Positions 26,668 to 38,252 of a DNA stretch of 64,000 nt are shown in pieces. Where the stretch lies: positions 4,402,001 through 4,466,000 of the forward strand of contig NZ_AP022601.1 in NCBI RefSeq assembly GCF_010726765.1, written 5' to 3'. Position numbers and translations under genes: made by a program. This stretch comes from Mycobacterium gallinarum (GTDB lineage: Bacteria > Actinomycetota > Actinomycetes > Mycobacteriales > Mycobacteriaceae). Under the pieces are notes generated by a model. The model was not told the DNA's origin, made no database searches, and saw nothing but the letters and a program-made list of their open reading frames with translations. Each line of letters opens with the position of its first letter. The stretch's first letter is position 1.

Positions 26668-28143
26668 TCAGTAGCGTTCGCGGTTTCGGTCGTCGTGGGT
26701 GGGGTAGAAGTCGGCCAGTGCCGCGGCGATCTCGATGAAGCGCCGCCTCGTCGCCGGTGACATCTCGCCCGTGCGGTCGATCACGCCGCCCGGCCGCAGA
26801 TGCCCGTCGAAGGGCACCTCGACAACCCGCTGTCCCTGACTCGAGAACTGTTGCGCCAGAATCGAACGCGTCCGCTTGTCGGCGTGCCCGTCGGAGTCGT
26901 TGAGAACGATCACCGTGCGCTGCAGCAGACTGTTGAGCCCGCGGGCCGCCAGCCAGTCCAGTGTCTGGCCGGCCGCCGCCGCACCGTCGACCCACGGCGA
27001 TGAGACCACGACCAACGCGTCGAGGTCCCGCAGCACCTCCTGGGTGACCGGGGTGTCCATGGTGGAGCTGCAATCGACGATCGAGATGGTGAAGTACCGG
27101 TCGAGCCGCGAGGTCGCCTCTCGGTAGATTGCCGGATCCAGGACCCGTCGACGCGCGGGCGTTCCCTCGCCGGCGAGGACGAACAGCCCCGCTGCGTTGT
27201 TGCCGATGCGGCTGCGGACGTCGGCGAAGGTCTCCAGGTGTTGGTCGGCCGCCAGCTCCCAATAGGAGCCCTGCGCCCGGGGGTCGACGCGGCTGCCGAG
27301 CTTGCCGAACGCGGTGTCGGCGTCGATGGCCACCGCGCGGTCGTCCTGGCGCAGTTCGGCGAAGACCGATCCGATGCTGGCCGACACCGTCGTCTTCCCG
27401 ACGCCGCCCTTGCCCATCACGCCGACCTTGAAGTGGCCGCGCAGTCCCGACCTGACCTTGGCCTCGAGTTGGGCTTGGCGGATCTCATCGGGGCTCTGGC
27501 CGAGGTTCACCAGACCGAATGTGGCCTTGTACAGCGCCAGACGCCACCCGCCGCCCGGCGGGGTGCGCCGCTGCGGCACGAGCTCGTCGGCGCGGATCCG
27601 GTCCGCGTATGAACCGCTCGGCGCCTGCGCTCCTGGCGTTGCGTGGCCGTAGCCGGGAGTCCACTGCGGCCCGGGCGGACCGCCAGGGGCCGGCGGCCGT
27701 GGGCCGTGCGGCGGCTGACGATCCGGCTGCGGGGGCTGCGTGTTCCACGGCGCGGTGTCGCCGCGGGTGGGCGGCAGAGGCCCCGTCTCGCGTGGCGTTC
27801 CCGGCGGCGGGCCGTACCGGGGATCGGGTTGACGGAAATTGCCGCCTGGCCGCTCGGGCTCTCTGAAATGTGGGGGTGCGCTCGCCTCTGCCGTCGGCGC
27901 GAGCGGTGCCCGGCTGACTTCCGTCGTCTTCCAGAGGCTCTCCTCCTCGGTGTTCCTGGTGTCGGACGGTGACGATGGAGGGATGTAGTCGACGGGAGGG
28001 CGCGGCGCCGCCGCCCCCCACGCGGGTGGGGCGGCCGGCCGTGACGGTGGTGTCGGTTCCGGGTCGGCTGACGGTTCGAAATCGGTGTCTTCGGGACCGG
28101 TCCATCCGAGCTTTCTCCGCAATTCGTCATCGCGGTCGGTCAC
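26668..28143 (-). CDS. EspI-like MinD/ParA-type ATPase (Rv3860-like)
   Basis: A 491-residue protein. The first ~210 residues are Pro-rich and disordered; the rest is a MinD/ParA-like P-loop ATPase with GKGGVGKTTVSASIG (deviant Walker A), AIDADTAFGKLG and a switch-region IVDCSSTMDTPV. The link LVNLGQSPDEIRQAQLEAKV is shared in pattern with EspI at 40691–42061 (INLGLSPDELYEMDLHTRI), showing the two are paralogues. In M. tuberculosis Rv3860 has this architecture. A role in positioning or regulating ESX-1 is inference. Convergent with the preceding gene, 7 bp apart. Confidence 0.85.
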   Translation of the reverse strand: MTDRDDELRRKLGWTGPEDTDFEPSADPEPTPPSRPAAPPAWGAAAPRPPVDYIPPSSPSDTRNTEEESLWKTTEVSRAPLAPTAEASAPPHFREPERPGGNFRQPDPRYGPPPGTPRETGPLPPTRGDTAPWNTQPPQPDRQPPHGPRPPAPGGPPGPQWTPGYGHATPGAQAPSGSYADRIRADELVPQRRTPPGGGWRLALYKATFGLVNLGQSPDEIRQAQLEAKVRSGLRGHFKVGVMGKGGVGKTTVSASIGSVFAELRQDDRAVAIDADTAFGKLGSRVDPRAQGSYWELAADQHLETFADVRSRIGNNAAGLFVLAGEGTPARRRVLDPAIYREATSRLDRYFTISIVDCSSTMDTPVTQEVLRDLDALVVVSSPWVDGAAAAGQTLDWLAARGLNSLLQRTVIVLNDSDGHADKRTRSILAQQFSSQGQRVVEVPFDGHLRPGGVIDRTGEMSPATRRRFIEIAAALADFYPTHDDRNRERY

Positions 28144-28597
28144 TGAGTGTCTCCTCGGAATGTCGTGTCATGCGTGTGGCGGCCCCTTCCAAGTATCAAC
28201 CAATCCGCGATTTGCAGCGAAGACGCGTCGACGACCGGATTTATTGACGCGGCTAGCAAATCCGACTATCCGCTCAGCGATCCCCATGCGGCGGTGTCCG
28301 GAGGCGCCGTCGGGTACGCATCGGGCCGGCGTCGACGAGTCGTGTCCGGCCCCGGACACCGGCAGAGTTCGGACTCCGTTCCAAGCGGGTTGCCGGTTCG
28401 CCATGACGCGTCAGAACTGTCTGGAGATGCTGCTATCCACTGTGCAACCATTGCTGAACGGGTCTGAGAGGGCCCCCGTGCAAGCCGTCGCCGAGCCAGA
28501 AATTGGTGACATCGGCGCCCCCGGACCGCTGGTACGCTTCACCCAGCGCAGGGGATTGGCAGAAGGGGTCGAATGGCATGCGTGTGGTTCGTGGCAA
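28144..28597. promoter_or_regulatory. Gene-free leader region upstream of espE
   Basis: A gap of about 450 bp between the divergent EspI-like ATPase and espE. Short open frames here lack ribosome sites or family features. By position it should hold the promoters for both directions and regulator sites for the ESX-1 operon. I could not recognise a specific binding motif. Confidence 0.4.
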
Positions 28598-29296
28598 ATG
28601 GTCGGTGGTTGGTGGCCAGTGACGCCCGGCAAGCAGGCGTCCGCTGACACGCCCGACACATCGCTGCGCCATGCGGTCGGCTCGGACCTCCTGGATTTCG
28701 GCCAGGTGATCATCGCGGGCATGAGGTCGACGACCGGCGAGGGTGAGCCCGACGACGGCGCGCAGTTCGACAAGGGACGCAAAAAATTCAGCATGGCCGG
28801 CCAGACGCTAGGGTCGGCGGCCGCCGACGATCGGTGGGACAGCGCCGCAGCGCGCGCCTACGCCGACCAGAACACCCGGCAACAAGTGCGAACCGAAACG
28901 ATGGCCGATGCCGATCAGGCCGTCTTCTCCGTTCTGGTCCGCGAAGCCGTTCAAATCAAGCTGCGTCGGGACACTCTTGACGACCAGTCGGACATTCTCG
29001 CCAAGACGAGCCACGCTTCCCTCCCCCTGCAGTTCATCCCGCGCTACGGCGAGGCCGCCAGGCTGGCCCTCGAGTCCACTGCACTCTCGGGCGCGCTTCT
29101 CACCAGCGCTCAGGCGCTGCAGGACTTGCACTCCGACGTGTCGGCCAACGCCGCAGAGCTTTCCCAGGCGGTCGGCCGATACGCCGGAGTCGCCGACGAT
29201 GCCGGGCCGGCGCCGACTGGGCTCGCGGCTCCGATGCTCGATAGCGTGCATCCGCAAGAAACCGAGTTCGGAGAAGGGGTCCATGTCGGGGGATGA
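28598..29296 (+). CDS. espE: EspE-like ESX-1 secretion-associated protein
   Basis: About 232 residues, helical. The N-terminal part aligns by eye with EspE: FGQVIIAGM, then a WDSAAARAYADQNTRQQ segment matching the WIGQAAEAYLNQN region of M. tuberculosis EspE, then an R..MAD.D helix. It lacks the long Pro/Gly-rich C-terminal half of the 402-residue M. tuberculosis protein. It is probably an ESX-1 substrate or substrate chaperone. The start is uncertain (ATG 28598, GTG 28619 or TTG 28556). It overlaps espF by 14 bp. Confidence 0.68.
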   Translation: MVGGWWPVTPGKQASADTPDTSLRHAVGSDLLDFGQVIIAGMRSTTGEGEPDDGAQFDKGRKKFSMAGQTLGSAAADDRWDSAAARAYADQNTRQQVRTETMADADQAVFSVLVREAVQIKLRRDTLDDQSDILAKTSHASLPLQFIPRYGEAARLALESTALSGALLTSAQALQDLHSDVSANAAELSQAVGRYAGVADDAGPAPTGLAAPMLDSVHPQETEFGEGVHVGG

Positions 29297-29603
29297 CGTG
29301 CGCGTGACAACGGCGCACCTTGACGAACTCGCCGGCCGACAGGTGCGGGCCGCCGCAGAAACCAGATCCGCGGCCATTCTCGTCGACGGCGTGGACGCCG
29401 CGGTGCGATCCACCCACGGCGTCATCGCGTCGGCGACCGCGGGCGCCGTCAGCGACATCGTCGCGGCGCGTCGCGCCGCGGGCATGAAGATCGCCGCGAT
29501 CTCCGACGACCTCGGGCACAAATTGCACGAAGCCGCTCGGCGCTACGACCACGCCGACGACGCGATGGGCCGCGTGCTGGATGGGCAGGTGGAGCCACGA
29601 TGA
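29283..29603 (+). CDS. espF: EspF-like ESX-1 secretion-associated protein (EspC family)
   Basis: A 106-residue two-helix protein of the EspC/EspF type. It starts MSGDDVRVTTAHLDELAGRQ and ends with a helix carrying the type VII signal YDHAD (YxxxD) followed by a short tail. Length and position (espE–espF–espG) match Rv3865 (103 residues). It is probably secreted as a pair with EspE. It overlaps espG1 by 4 bp. Confidence 0.78.
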   Translation: MSGDDVRVTTAHLDELAGRQVRAAAETRSAAILVDGVDAAVRSTHGVIASATAGAVSDIVAARRAAGMKIAAISDDLGHKLHEAARRYDHADDAMGRVLDGQVEPR

Positions 29604-30460
29604 GCAGCAATGCGCAGGCGGCGCATCCCGATGCCACGCACATCGACGACGTGGTCGGCGTCGAGGTGACGATCGACGGGATGCTCGTCATCGCCGATCG
29701 CCTTGGGCACTCGGAGTTTCCGACGGCGCTGGGCATCCGGCTCAACATCCCTCAGCCCGAACTGCGCGAAATCGTCTGGGAGCAGGTCGCGCGTGACCTG
29801 ACTGCGCAGGGTGTGCTGGACGTGTTCGGCCGACCCCACCCCGAGGTGGCGGCCATGGTCGACACGCTCAGTCGGTCCGATCGGACCCTGGAGGGACGCT
29901 GGTGGCGTCGCGACGTCGGCGGCAAGATGATCCGTTTCGTGGTGTGCCGCAAGGGAGATCGACATGTCATCGCGGCGCGCGACGGCGACATGATCGTCTT
30001 GCAGCGCGTCGCCCCTCAGGTCGGCCTGGCGGGCATGGTGACCACGGTCCTCGGGGCAGCGAACCCCGCCGATGTCGAACCGTTGACCGGTGTCGCGAGT
30101 CAGCTGGGCGAATGCCGTGACGCGAACCAGTTGCTGAAGTACGGCATCGCACCCACGTCGGCGCGTGCCTACGCCGACATCATCGCGAACCCGGAGAGCT
30201 GGGTCGAGATCACCGCGGTCGAACGCCACCCCGGTGGCACGTTCACACAGGCCGATGTCGCGGCCGGGGTGCTCGATTCCCGGCAGGGCCGAATCGTGTC
30301 GATACCGCGTCGCGTGAGCGGCGAGCTGTACGGCAGCTTTCTGCCGGGCACGACGGAGAACCTTGCGCGCGCGCTCGACGGTTTGATCGGATTCCTGCCC
30401 TCCGGTAAGTGGTTCGACCAGACCTCGACCGACCAAGCCGGTGGAGCCGAAGCGCAGTGA
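29600..30460 (+). CDS. espG1: ESX-1 chaperone EspG1
   Basis: A 286-residue cytosolic EspG-family chaperone that binds the PPE partner of PE/PPE pairs and keeps it soluble for export. Recognisable segments are VVGVEVTIDGMLVIADRLG, LDVFGRPHPEVAAMVDTL, WWRRDVGGKMIRFVV and IPRRVSGELYGSFLPGT. Position between espF and espH and the normal length (283 in M. tuberculosis) support EspG1; its likely client here is PPE68. Confidence 0.92.
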   Translation: MSSNAQAAHPDATHIDDVVGVEVTIDGMLVIADRLGHSEFPTALGIRLNIPQPELREIVWEQVARDLTAQGVLDVFGRPHPEVAAMVDTLSRSDRTLEGRWWRRDVGGKMIRFVVCRKGDRHVIAARDGDMIVLQRVAPQVGLAGMVTTVLGAANPADVEPLTGVASQLGECRDANQLLKYGIAPTSARAYADIIANPESWVEITAVERHPGGTFTQADVAAGVLDSRQGRIVSIPRRVSGELYGSFLPGTTENLARALDGLIGFLPSGKWFDQTSTDQAGGAEAQ

Positions 30461-30472
30461 GGAAAGCACCAC

Positions 30473-30904
30473 ATGGCGGCTGAGCATCAGCCATACGATC
30501 CCGACGAGCGCGACGACCTGGACGCGCTCGATTTCTCCCGTCCTGACCACGGCGAGGACGACGCCGTACCGGTGCCGATCTTCACCGTGACCAATCCACC
30601 GGGCTCCGTGACCGTCACGACGTACATGGATGGCCGCGTCAAGCAGATCGAATTGTCTTCGAGGACCACCGATATGACCGAACCCGAGCTCGCCGACGAA
30701 ATCGTCGTCATCGCGGGCCTTGCCACGCAGGAAGCGAAGTCGGCCCAGTACTCGTTGATGCTCGAGGGCATGCGCGGGCAGGGCAACGACGATGCGGCGA
30801 CCCGCGACTTCCTCACCCGCGACCTGGGCCTGCCGTCGCCCGAGGAAGCAAGAGCGGCACGGGCGCAGATCTTCGCGACCCGGTACGGGGGCGACGATGA
30901 CTGA
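30473..30904 (+). CDS. espH: ESX-1 secretion-associated protein EspH
   Basis: A 143-residue acidic protein. The middle and C-terminal part (FTVTNPPGSVTVTTYMDGRVKQIEL, ELADEIVVIAGLATQEAKSAQY) is a small folded domain, resembling YbaB-like folds, and the N-terminus is Asp/Glu-rich. It fits EspH (Rv3867, 183 residues), though shorter. EspH has been linked to export of EspE/EspF in other mycobacteria. It overlaps eccA1 by 8 bp. Confidence 0.85.
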   Translation: MAAEHQPYDPDERDDLDALDFSRPDHGEDDAVPVPIFTVTNPPGSVTVTTYMDGRVKQIELSSRTTDMTEPELADEIVVIAGLATQEAKSAQYSLMLEGMRGQGNDDAATRDFLTRDLGLPSPEEARAARAQIFATRYGGDDD

Positions 30905-32618
30905 ACACCTAATTAACCTCTTCAGCAGCGCGGTCGGGATGCTGCCCAGCTCACCCGCGCGATCGTTCGAGATCTTCTCCGAGATCACCGCGATGGACGA
31001 AACCGCTTGCGACGCATGGGTGGGACGGATCCGCTGCGGTGACGCCGACCGCGTGACGCTGTTCCGCGCCTGGTACTCAAGCGCGAACTTCGGGCAGTTG
31101 GCCGGATCCGCCGAGATCTCGATGAACAGCATCAACGCCCGCGTGCCGATCGGCGGCCAGTTCGGCGACATCACCTACCCGGTCAACTCGCCATTGGCCA
31201 TCACGATGGGCTTCGCCGTCCACGAGGCTGCGGTCGGCAACTTCGCCGACGCCATAGAGGCGCTGGAAGACGTTCCGTCAAACGGTGCGGAGCATTTGGT
31301 GTCCTGGGTGAAGGCGGTGATCTACGGCGCCGCCGGACGCTGGACCCACGTCATCGACGAGGTCAAGGGTGCCGGTGCCTGGCCGGACAAATTCCTCGCG
31401 GCCGCCGCCGGTGTCGCCCACGGCGTGGCCGCGGCGAACTTGGGTCTGTTCACCGAGGCCGAACGACGTCTGACCGAGTCGAATTCGTCTCCTGCCGGTG
31501 AGGCATGTGCGCCCGCCATTGCGTGGTACCTGGCGATGACGCGACGCGGACAGGGCAACGAAGAGTCGGCAATAGGACTGCTCGAGTGGCTGCAGGCAAC
31601 CCACCCCGAGCCGAAAGTCGCCGCGGCGCTCAAGGATCCGAACTTCCGGCTGGAGACCACCACCGCCGAGAAGATCGCTGCGCGCAAGGATCCGTGGGAC
31701 GCGTCCAGCGTCGAGGCGGACAATTCGGGCCGCGAGAAGCTGCTCGCCGACGCAGAAGCCGAGTTGGACCGGCAGATCGGGCTCACCCGCGTCAAGGAAC
31801 AGATCGAGGCGTATCGCGCGGCAACGCAAATGGCCAGGATCCGGGCGGCCCGCGGCATGAAGGTCGCGCAGGCTTCCAAGCACATGATCTTCGCGGGCCC
31901 GCCCGGTACCGGTAAGACGACCATCGCCCGGGTGGTGGCCAACATCCTGGCGGGGCTCGGCGTCATCGGCGAACCGAAGCTGGTCGAGTCCTCACGCAAG
32001 GATTTCGTCGCCGAGTACGAGGGTCAGTCCGCGGTGAAGACCAGCCGCACCATCGACCGCGCCATCGGCGGCGTGCTGTTCATCGACGAGGCGTACACGC
32101 TCGTGCAAGAGCGCGACGGCCGGGCGGACCCGTTCGGCACCGAAGCGCTGGACACGCTGCTTGCCCGCATGGAGAACGACCGAGACCGGCTGGTCGTGAT
32201 CATCGCCGGATACAGCAACGACATCGACCGGCTGCTCGAATCCAACGACGGCTTACGTTCACGCTTCGCGACACGAATCGAGTTCGACTCCTATCTGCCG
32301 AGTGAGATCGTGGAAATCGCGAAAGTGATTGCCCAGAACAATGATTCGAGCCTCGACGACGAGGCCGCCAAGCGGGTGCTCGAAGCCGCGACGCTACTGA
32401 GTCAGCGGGCGCTCAACGGGAAGCCGGCGCTGGACATCGCGGGCAACGGTCGTTACGCCCGCCAGCTGGTCGAGGCCGGTGAGCAGAACCGCGACATGCG
32501 CCTGGCCCGGTCGTTGGACTTCGAGAGCCTCGGGGTCGACGAGCTGAGCCAGATCAGCGGCGATGACATGGCGGCCGCCATCGCCGCTGTGCACGCCCGA
32601 TTGAGCATCGGCGAGTAA
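30897..32618 (+). CDS. eccA1: ESX-1 AAA+ ATPase EccA1
   Basis: 573 residues, exactly the length of M. tuberculosis EccA1. The N-terminal ~280 residues form a TPR-like helical domain. The C-terminal CbxX/CfqX-type AAA+ domain has Walker [10 protein letters not shown] near residue 334, Walker [11 protein letters not shown], and the arginine-finger region [15 protein letters not shown]. It is cytosolic and thought to release PE/PPE substrates from EspG. The ATG at 30897, overlapping espH, is chosen from the family length. Confidence 0.96.
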   Translation: MTEHLINLFSSAVGMLPSSPARSFEIFSEITAMDETACDAWVGRIRCGDADRVTLFRAWYSSANFGQLAGSAEISMNSINARVPIGGQFGDITYPVNSPLAITMGFAVHEAAVGNFADAIEALEDVPSNGAEHLVSWVKAVIYGAAGRWTHVIDEVKGAGAWPDKFLAAAAGVAHGVAAANLGLFTEAERRLTESNSSPAGEACAPAIAWYLAMTRRGQGNEESAIGLLEWLQATHPEPKVAAALKDPNFRLETTTAEKIAARKDPWDASSVEADNSGREKLLADAEAELDRQIGLTRVKEQIEAYRAATQMARIRAARGMKVAQASKHMIFAGPPGTGKTTIARVVANILAGLGVIGEPKLVESSRKDFVAEYEGQSAVKTSRTIDRAIGGVLFIDEAYTLVQERDGRADPFGTEALDTLLARMENDRDRLVVIIAGYSNDIDRLLESNDGLRSRFATRIEFDSYLPSEIVEIAKVIAQNNDSSLDDEAAKRVLEAATLLSQRALNGKPALDIAGNGRYARQLVEAGEQNRDMRLARSLDFESLGVDELSQISGDDMAAAIAAVHARLSIGE

Positions 32619-32620
32619 GC

Positions 32621-34102
32621 ATGGCGAGTTTCCGGCTCACCACCAAGGTGCAGGTCAGCGGCTGGCGCTTCCTGCTGCGCAGGGTGGAGCACGCGATCGT
32701 GCGACGGGACACCCGCATGTTCGACGACCCGCTGCAGTTCTACAGCCGCGCGGTCTCGGCAGGCATCGTGATCGCCGTCCTGATCTGCCTGGGGGCGGCG
32801 CTGCTGGCCTACTTCAAGCCGCTTGGAAAGCGGGGCGCTGACACGCTTCTCGTCGACCGCACCACCAACCAGCTCTACGTCGTCATCCCAGGCTCCGACC
32901 AGTTGCGGCCCGTCTACAACCTGACATCGGCGCGACTGGTGCTCGGCAACGCAGGCACCCCGGTCGCGGTGAAGTCAGACGAGTTGGACCGGATGCACAA
33001 GGGGCAGCCGATCGGCATTCCGGGTGCGCCCTATGCCACGCCGGTCGGCGGCGCCAGCTCGACCTGGACCTTGTGCGACACCGTGGCCAAGCCCGAGAGC
33101 GTGGCACCGGAGATGGAGACATCGGTTGTCGTGCAACCCCTTTACCTCGACTCCTCGGTCGGCCCGATGCGCCCCGACGAGGGCCTGTTGGTGTCCTACG
33201 AGAACGATAACTGGCTGGTGACCGAGACCGGGCGGCACGCCATCGATCTGTCTGACCGCGCGGTGACGTCGGCGGTGGGCGTCCCCGTCACCTCCAAGGC
33301 GACGCCGATCTCGGAGGGTGTCTTCAACGCGCTGCCCAACGCCGGGCCGTTGCGGCTGCCTGCGATCGCGCGCTTCGGCGAGCCCAATACCGTTGGCCTG
33401 CCACCGAATCTGGTGATCGGTTCGGTGTTCATGGCGCTGACCGAAGACGGAGAACAGCATTTCGTGGTATTGCCCGACGGCGTGGCGCGGATCAACGGCA
33501 CCACCGCGGCGGCACTGCGCGCCACCAACTCGTTCGGCCTGGTGACACCACCGTCCGTCGAGGCCAGCACGGTCGCCAAGATCGCCGAGCAGGTCTACGG
33601 CTCACCGCTACCGGACGAGCCGCTGGAGATCCTGCTGCGCGAGGATGCGCCGACGCTGTGCTGGTCATGGCAGCGCGAGCCGGGCGACCAGGCGCCCAAG
33701 ACCACCGTCATCGCGGGGCGTCACCTGCCGATCGCACCGTCGGCCATGAACACCGGCATCGACCAGATCGGTGGCGATGCAAAGGTTTACATCGACGGCG
33801 GTAAGTATATTCGGCTGCAATCGCCGGACCCACGCTACGGCGAGAGCCTCTACTACATCGACCCGCAGGGTGTGCGTTACGGGCTGCCCGACGAGGAGAC
33901 GGGAAGCAACATCGGCCTCAGTGCGCCGGTGACCGCGCCGTGGCAGGTGGTCAGCCTGTTGGTCGACGGTCCTGTGCTGTCCAAGCAGGCGGCGCTGATC
34001 GAACACGACACCCTGCCGCCAAACCCCAACCCGCGCAAGGTCCCCGACGGCACCAACGCCGGCGCGCAACCCGTCACCGCGAACACCGGAGGCGGCCGGT
34101 GA
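32621..34102 (+). CDS. eccB1: ESX-1 membrane component EccB1
   Basis: A 493-residue core component of the type VII membrane complex. A short cytosolic N-terminus ([21 protein letters not shown]) precedes one transmembrane helix (about 44–65) and a large periplasmic domain with R1–R4-type repeats. The two periplasmic cysteines, in STWTLCDTV and APTLCWSW, are the conserved disulfide pair. It starts 2 bp after eccA1 and ends in a 4-bp overlap with eccCa1. Confidence 0.96.
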   Translation: MASFRLTTKVQVSGWRFLLRRVEHAIVRRDTRMFDDPLQFYSRAVSAGIVIAVLICLGAALLAYFKPLGKRGADTLLVDRTTNQLYVVIPGSDQLRPVYNLTSARLVLGNAGTPVAVKSDELDRMHKGQPIGIPGAPYATPVGGASSTWTLCDTVAKPESVAPEMETSVVVQPLYLDSSVGPMRPDEGLLVSYENDNWLVTETGRHAIDLSDRAVTSAVGVPVTSKATPISEGVFNALPNAGPLRLPAIARFGEPNTVGLPPNLVIGSVFMALTEDGEQHFVVLPDGVARINGTTAAALRATNSFGLVTPPSVEASTVAKIAEQVYGSPLPDEPLEILLREDAPTLCWSWQREPGDQAPKTTVIAGRHLPIAPSAMNTGIDQIGGDAKVYIDGGKYIRLQSPDPRYGESLYYIDPQGVRYGLPDEETGSNIGLSAPVTAPWQVVSLLVDGPVLSKQAALIEHDTLPPNPNPRKVPDGTNAGAQPVTANTGGGR

Positions 34103-36330
34103 CCACCAAGAAGTTCACGCCGATCATCAAACGCGGGCCACGGCTTACACCCGGTGAGATCAACGTGACCCCGCCCGACGACCTCGGCGTCGAGATCCCG
34201 CCGTCGGGCATTCAGAAGGCGCTGCCTTGGGTCATGGGCGGCGGCATGCTCGGCATGATCGCGATCATGATCTTCACCGGCATCCGGCAGCTCTCGCCGT
34301 ACATGCTGATGATGCCGCTGATGATGGTGATGGCCACCGTCGGCTTCATGGCGGGCGGCGGTCCGGGCGGCAAGAAGGTGCCCGAGATCAACGCCGACCG
34401 CAAGGAATACCTGCGGTACCTCGCGGGTCTCCGGACCCGCGTGACGTCTTCGGCGACCGCTCAGGTGACGTTCTTCAACTATCACGCACCGCATCCCGAC
34501 GATCTGCTGTCGATCATCGGGACCAACCGGCAATGGTCACGTCCGACCAATGCCGACTTCTTCTCGGCGGTGCGCATCGGCCTCGGTACCGAGCCTGCGG
34601 TGGACCGGCTGCTCAAGCCCGCCGTCGGCGGCGAGCTGGCCGGACCGCAGGGCGCCCCGGCACCGCATCTGGAACCAGTCAGCCACATGTGGGTCACCAA
34701 GTTCCTGCGCACCCACGGTTTGATCCACGATTGCCCGAAACTGGTGCAGCTGCGCACCTTTCCGACCATCGCGGTCGGCGGCGACCCGGACGCAGCCGCC
34801 GGTCTGCTCACGGCGATGATCTGCCATCTCGCGGTGTTTCATCCGCCGGACCTGTTGCAGATCCGGGTGCTCACCGACAACCCGGAGGATCCGAATTGGG
34901 CCTGGCTCAAATGGCTTCCGCATGTACAGCACCAGACGGACACCGACGCCGCCGGTCCGACGAGGCTGGTGTTCACGCGACCGGACGGGTTGAGCGACCT
35001 GACCGCTCGCGGCCCGCACACGCCCGACGCCACCCCGAGCGGACCGTACGTCGTCGTCGTCGACCTCTCGGGCGGCAGGGCCGGCTTCCCGATTGACGGC
35101 CGGGCCGGCGTCACCGTCCTCACGCTCGGCAACCATCGCGGCTCGGCCTACCGAATTCGCGTCGACGCCGACGGCACCGCCGATGACCGGTTGCCCAACC
35201 AGACGTTCCGGTTGGTGACCTCGGCGACCGACAAGATGACTCCGGAGCAGGCGAACCGCATCGCGCGCAAGCTCGCCGGATGGTCCATCACGGGAACCAT
35301 CATCGACAAGAGTGTGCGTGTACAGAAGAAGGTTGCCACCGAATGGCACCAGCTCGTCGGCGCGCACACGATCGAAGACGTCACGCCCAGCAGGTGGCGG
35401 ATGTTCGCCGACGCGGACCGGGACCGGCTGCGTATCCCGTTCGGTCACGAACTGAAGACGGGCGACATCATGTATCTCGACATCAAGGAGGGCGCGGAGT
35501 TCGGTGCCGGCCCGCACGGGATGCTGATCGGTACAACGGGTTCCGGCAAGTCAGAGTTCCTGCGCACACTGATCCTGTCGCTGGCGGCCACCCACCATCC
35601 GGATCAGATCAACCTGCTGCTCACCGACTTCAAGGGTGGCTCGACGTTCCTGGGCATGGAGCGGTTGCCGCATACCGCCGCGGTCGTCACCAACATGGAG
35701 GAAGAAGCCGAGCTCGTCAGCCGCATGGGTGAGGTGCTCACCGGTGAGCTGGACCGTAGGCAGTCGATCCTGCGGCAGGCCGGCATCCAGGTTGGCGCCG
35801 CGGGTGCGCTGTCAGGCGTCGCCGAGTATGAGAAGCACCGGGAGCGCGGCGCTGACTTGCCGCCGCTGCCAACCCTTTTCGTGGTCGTCGACGAGTTCGC
35901 CGAGCTACTGCAGAACCACCCGGACTTCATCGGGCTGTTCGACCGGATCTGCCGCGTTGGCCGGTCGCTGCGGGTGCACCTGTTGCTCGCCACGCAGTCG
36001 CTGAACACCGGCGGCGTGCGTATCGACAAGCTCGAACCCAACCTCACGTACCGTATCGCGCTGCGCACCACGAGTTCGGCCGAATCCAAGGCAGTGATCG
36101 GAACGCCTGAGGCGCAATACATCACGAACAAGGAGAGCGGCGTCGGGTTCCTGCGGGTCGGCATGGAAGACCCCGTCAAATTCCACAGCGTGTACACCGG
36201 CGTCAACTATGTGCCGACCACGTCGGTACAGGACAACGGTGAAGTCACGCCGCGTGTTCAGACTGCGGACCGGATACGCGTCCGCCAGTTCACCGCCGCG
36301 CCGATCTTCGATACGGCGGTGACATCATGA
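34099..36330 (+). CDS. eccCa1: ESX-1 FtsK/SpoIIIE-type ATPase EccCa1
   Basis: The membrane half of the split EccC motor, 743 residues. Two transmembrane helices lie at about 48–88, followed by the DUF domain and the first FtsK/SpoIIIE ATPase domain with Walker [10 protein letters not shown] near residue 477 and Walker [13 protein letters not shown]. It powers substrate translocation. The GTG at 34099 gives a 4-bp overlap with eccB1 and the expected length (747 in M. tuberculosis). Longer readings would run into eccB1. Confidence 0.96.
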   Translation: MTTKKFTPIIKRGPRLTPGEINVTPPDDLGVEIPPSGIQKALPWVMGGGMLGMIAIMIFTGIRQLSPYMLMMPLMMVMATVGFMAGGGPGGKKVPEINADRKEYLRYLAGLRTRVTSSATAQVTFFNYHAPHPDDLLSIIGTNRQWSRPTNADFFSAVRIGLGTEPAVDRLLKPAVGGELAGPQGAPAPHLEPVSHMWVTKFLRTHGLIHDCPKLVQLRTFPTIAVGGDPDAAAGLLTAMICHLAVFHPPDLLQIRVLTDNPEDPNWAWLKWLPHVQHQTDTDAAGPTRLVFTRPDGLSDLTARGPHTPDATPSGPYVVVVDLSGGRAGFPIDGRAGVTVLTLGNHRGSAYRIRVDADGTADDRLPNQTFRLVTSATDKMTPEQANRIARKLAGWSITGTIIDKSVRVQKKVATEWHQLVGAHTIEDVTPSRWRMFADADRDRLRIPFGHELKTGDIMYLDIKEGAEFGAGPHGMLIGTTGSGKSEFLRTLILSLAATHHPDQINLLLTDFKGGSTFLGMERLPHTAAVVTNMEEEAELVSRMGEVLTGELDRRQSILRQAGIQVGAAGALSGVAEYEKHRERGADLPPLPTLFVVVDEFAELLQNHPDFIGLFDRICRVGRSLRVHLLLATQSLNTGGVRIDKLEPNLTYRIALRTTSSAESKAVIGTPEAQYITNKESGVGFLRVGMEDPVKFHSVYTGVNYVPTTSVQDNGEVTPRVQTADRIRVRQFTAAPIFDTAVTS

Positions 36331-38087
36331 CAACGGCACCGGAACAGCGGGTACTGCGCGAGGTCATCATCGACCAGCTCGACATCGGCGAGACCCGTGC
36401 CTACCGGATGTGGTTGCCGCCGTTGTCGGATCCGACCCCGGTGAACGAGCTCATCGAACGCGATCATCATTGGCAGCCGCTGCGATTCGGCTTGGGAATC
36501 ATGGACGAACCGCGTCGGCACCGCCAGGAGGTCTGGGGCGTCGACGTCTCGGCGGCCGGCGGCAACATCGCCGTGGGTGGCGCGCCTCAGACGGGCAAGT
36601 CCACGTTCCTGCAGACTCTCGTGCTCTCCGCGGCGGCCACGCATACTCCGCGCCAGGTGCAGTTCTATTGCATCGACCTCGGCGGCGGCGGCCTGATGTA
36701 CCTGGAGGACCTGCCGCACGTCGGCGGTGTGGCGACGCGAGCGGAACCAGACAAGGTGAACCGGGTCGTCGCCGAGATGAAAGCCGTTCTGCGCCAACGA
36801 GAAGCGCTGTTCAAGCAGCTGCGGGTGGGGTCCATGGCGGCGTATCGGCAGATGCGTGCAGATCCGAACCACCCCGCCGCCGCCGACCCATTCGGTGACG
36901 TGTTCATGGTCATCGACGGCTGGCCAGCATTCGTCGCGGAGTTCCCCGACCTCGAGCCCACGGTGCAGGACATCGCCGGGCAGGGTCTCCAGTTCGGTGT
37001 GCACACGGTGATCTCGACCCCGCGCTGGACCGAGCTGAAATCACGCATCCGCGACTACCTCGGCACCAAGATCGAATTCCGGCTCGGCGACGTTAACGAG
37101 ACTCAGATCGACCGCATCACCCGCGAGATCCCGCAAAATCGGCCAGGTCGCGCTGTGTCTATGGAGAAGCACCACCTGATGATGGGCGTCCCCCGGCTCG
37201 ACGGCGTGCACAGCGACCACGAACTCGTCACGGCGATGTCCAACGCGGTGGAGGCCATCAGCGAGCAGAACACCGAACAGGCACCCAAGGTGCGGGTGCT
37301 GCCCGAGCGCATCTACCTGCACGAGCTGGATCCGAACCCCCCCGGCCCCGACAGCGACTACCGCACGCGGTGGACGGTGCCGCTCGGCGTGCGCGAGGCG
37401 GACCTGTCGGTGGCGTATAACCACATGCACCTGACGCCGCACCTGCTGATCTTCGGCGCTCCGAAGTCGGGCAAGACCCAGATCGCGCACGCGGTGGCCC
37501 AGGCCATCTGCAGGCGCAACGACCCATCCCAGGTGCGGTTCATGCTGGCCGACTATCGCTCGGGGCTGCTCGATGCGGTACCGCATAGCCACCTGCTGGA
37601 TGCGGGGGCGGTGAACCGCAACCAGTCAGCGCTGGAAGTGTCGATCCAGGCACTCGCCGGCAACCTGCAGAAGCGGATGCCTCCGCCGGACCTGACCACC
37701 TCGCAGTTGCGGTCGCGGTCATGGTGGAAGGGCCCGGACGTGGTGCTGCTGGTTGACGACTGGCACATGATCGTCGCGGCCAGCGGGATGGTCCCGCCGA
37801 TGGCACCATTGTTTCCGTTGCTGCCCGCGGCGGCGGACATCGGCCTGCACATCATCGTGACCTGCCAGATGAGCCAGGCGCATCGGGCCACGATGGACAA
37901 GTTCGTGGGTGCCGCCTACGGCGCCGGTACCCCCACGCTGTTCCTGTCTGGGGAGAAGGTGGACTTCCCCTCACGCGAGATCAAGGTGCAGCGGCGGCCT
38001 CCTGGCCAGGCCTTTCTGGTCTCACCGGATGCCAAAGAGGTCATCCAGGCGGCCTATGTGGATCCACCCGAAGAAGAAGTGTTCTGA
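36327..38087 (+). CDS. eccCb1: ESX-1 FtsK/SpoIIIE-type ATPase EccCb1
   Basis: The soluble half of the split EccC motor, 586 residues. It has two FtsK-like ATPase domains with P-loops GAPQTGKST (near residue 84) and GAPKSGKTQ (near 376), and Walker B segments VFMVIDGW and VVLLVDDW. The last domain binds the C-terminal tail of EsxB in known systems. The split into Ca and Cb is typical of ESX-1. Overlaps eccCa1 by 4 bp. Confidence 0.96.
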   Translation: MTTAPEQRVLREVIIDQLDIGETRAYRMWLPPLSDPTPVNELIERDHHWQPLRFGLGIMDEPRRHRQEVWGVDVSAAGGNIAVGGAPQTGKSTFLQTLVLSAAATHTPRQVQFYCIDLGGGGLMYLEDLPHVGGVATRAEPDKVNRVVAEMKAVLRQREALFKQLRVGSMAAYRQMRADPNHPAAADPFGDVFMVIDGWPAFVAEFPDLEPTVQDIAGQGLQFGVHTVISTPRWTELKSRIRDYLGTKIEFRLGDVNETQIDRITREIPQNRPGRAVSMEKHHLMMGVPRLDGVHSDHELVTAMSNAVEAISEQNTEQAPKVRVLPERIYLHELDPNPPGPDSDYRTRWTVPLGVREADLSVAYNHMHLTPHLLIFGAPKSGKTQIAHAVAQAICRRNDPSQVRFMLADYRSGLLDAVPHSHLLDAGAVNRNQSALEVSIQALAGNLQKRMPPPDLTTSQLRSRSWWKGPDVVLLVDDWHMIVAASGMVPPMAPLFPLLPAAADIGLHIIVTCQMSQAHRATMDKFVGAAYGAGTPTLFLSGEKVDFPSREIKVQRRPPGQAFLVSPDAKEVIQAAYVDPPEEEVF

Positions 38088-38252
38088 GCACCCCTCAGAC
38101 GTGGTTAGTATTAATCGGAGACGTCCTAGCAAACATAGATTTCAGTGCGAGCGACGGGGTCGGGGGAAGATTCCAGACGCACCGGCTATGCAGCTAGGCC
38201 CTTTCATAAATGAATATTCAGGCAATTCATCTATATGTAGGGAGATAGCGCA
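38088..38252 (+). promoter_or_regulatory. AT-rich leader upstream of PE35
   Basis: This 165-bp gap is much richer in A/T than its surroundings. It contains the palindrome TGAATATTCA (38211–38220) and an inverted pair ATGAAT/ATTCAT (38210–38230). GGGAG lies shortly before the PE35 ATG. It is a likely separate promoter for the PE35–PPE68–esxB–esxA group and a candidate binding site for AT-preferring regulators such as Lsr2 or EspR (inference). Confidence 0.5.

Noticed and set aside
28085..28597. Upstream extension of the espE frame
   Set aside because: The extra ~170 codons lack ribosome sites and family similarity and start inside the divergent ATPase gene.
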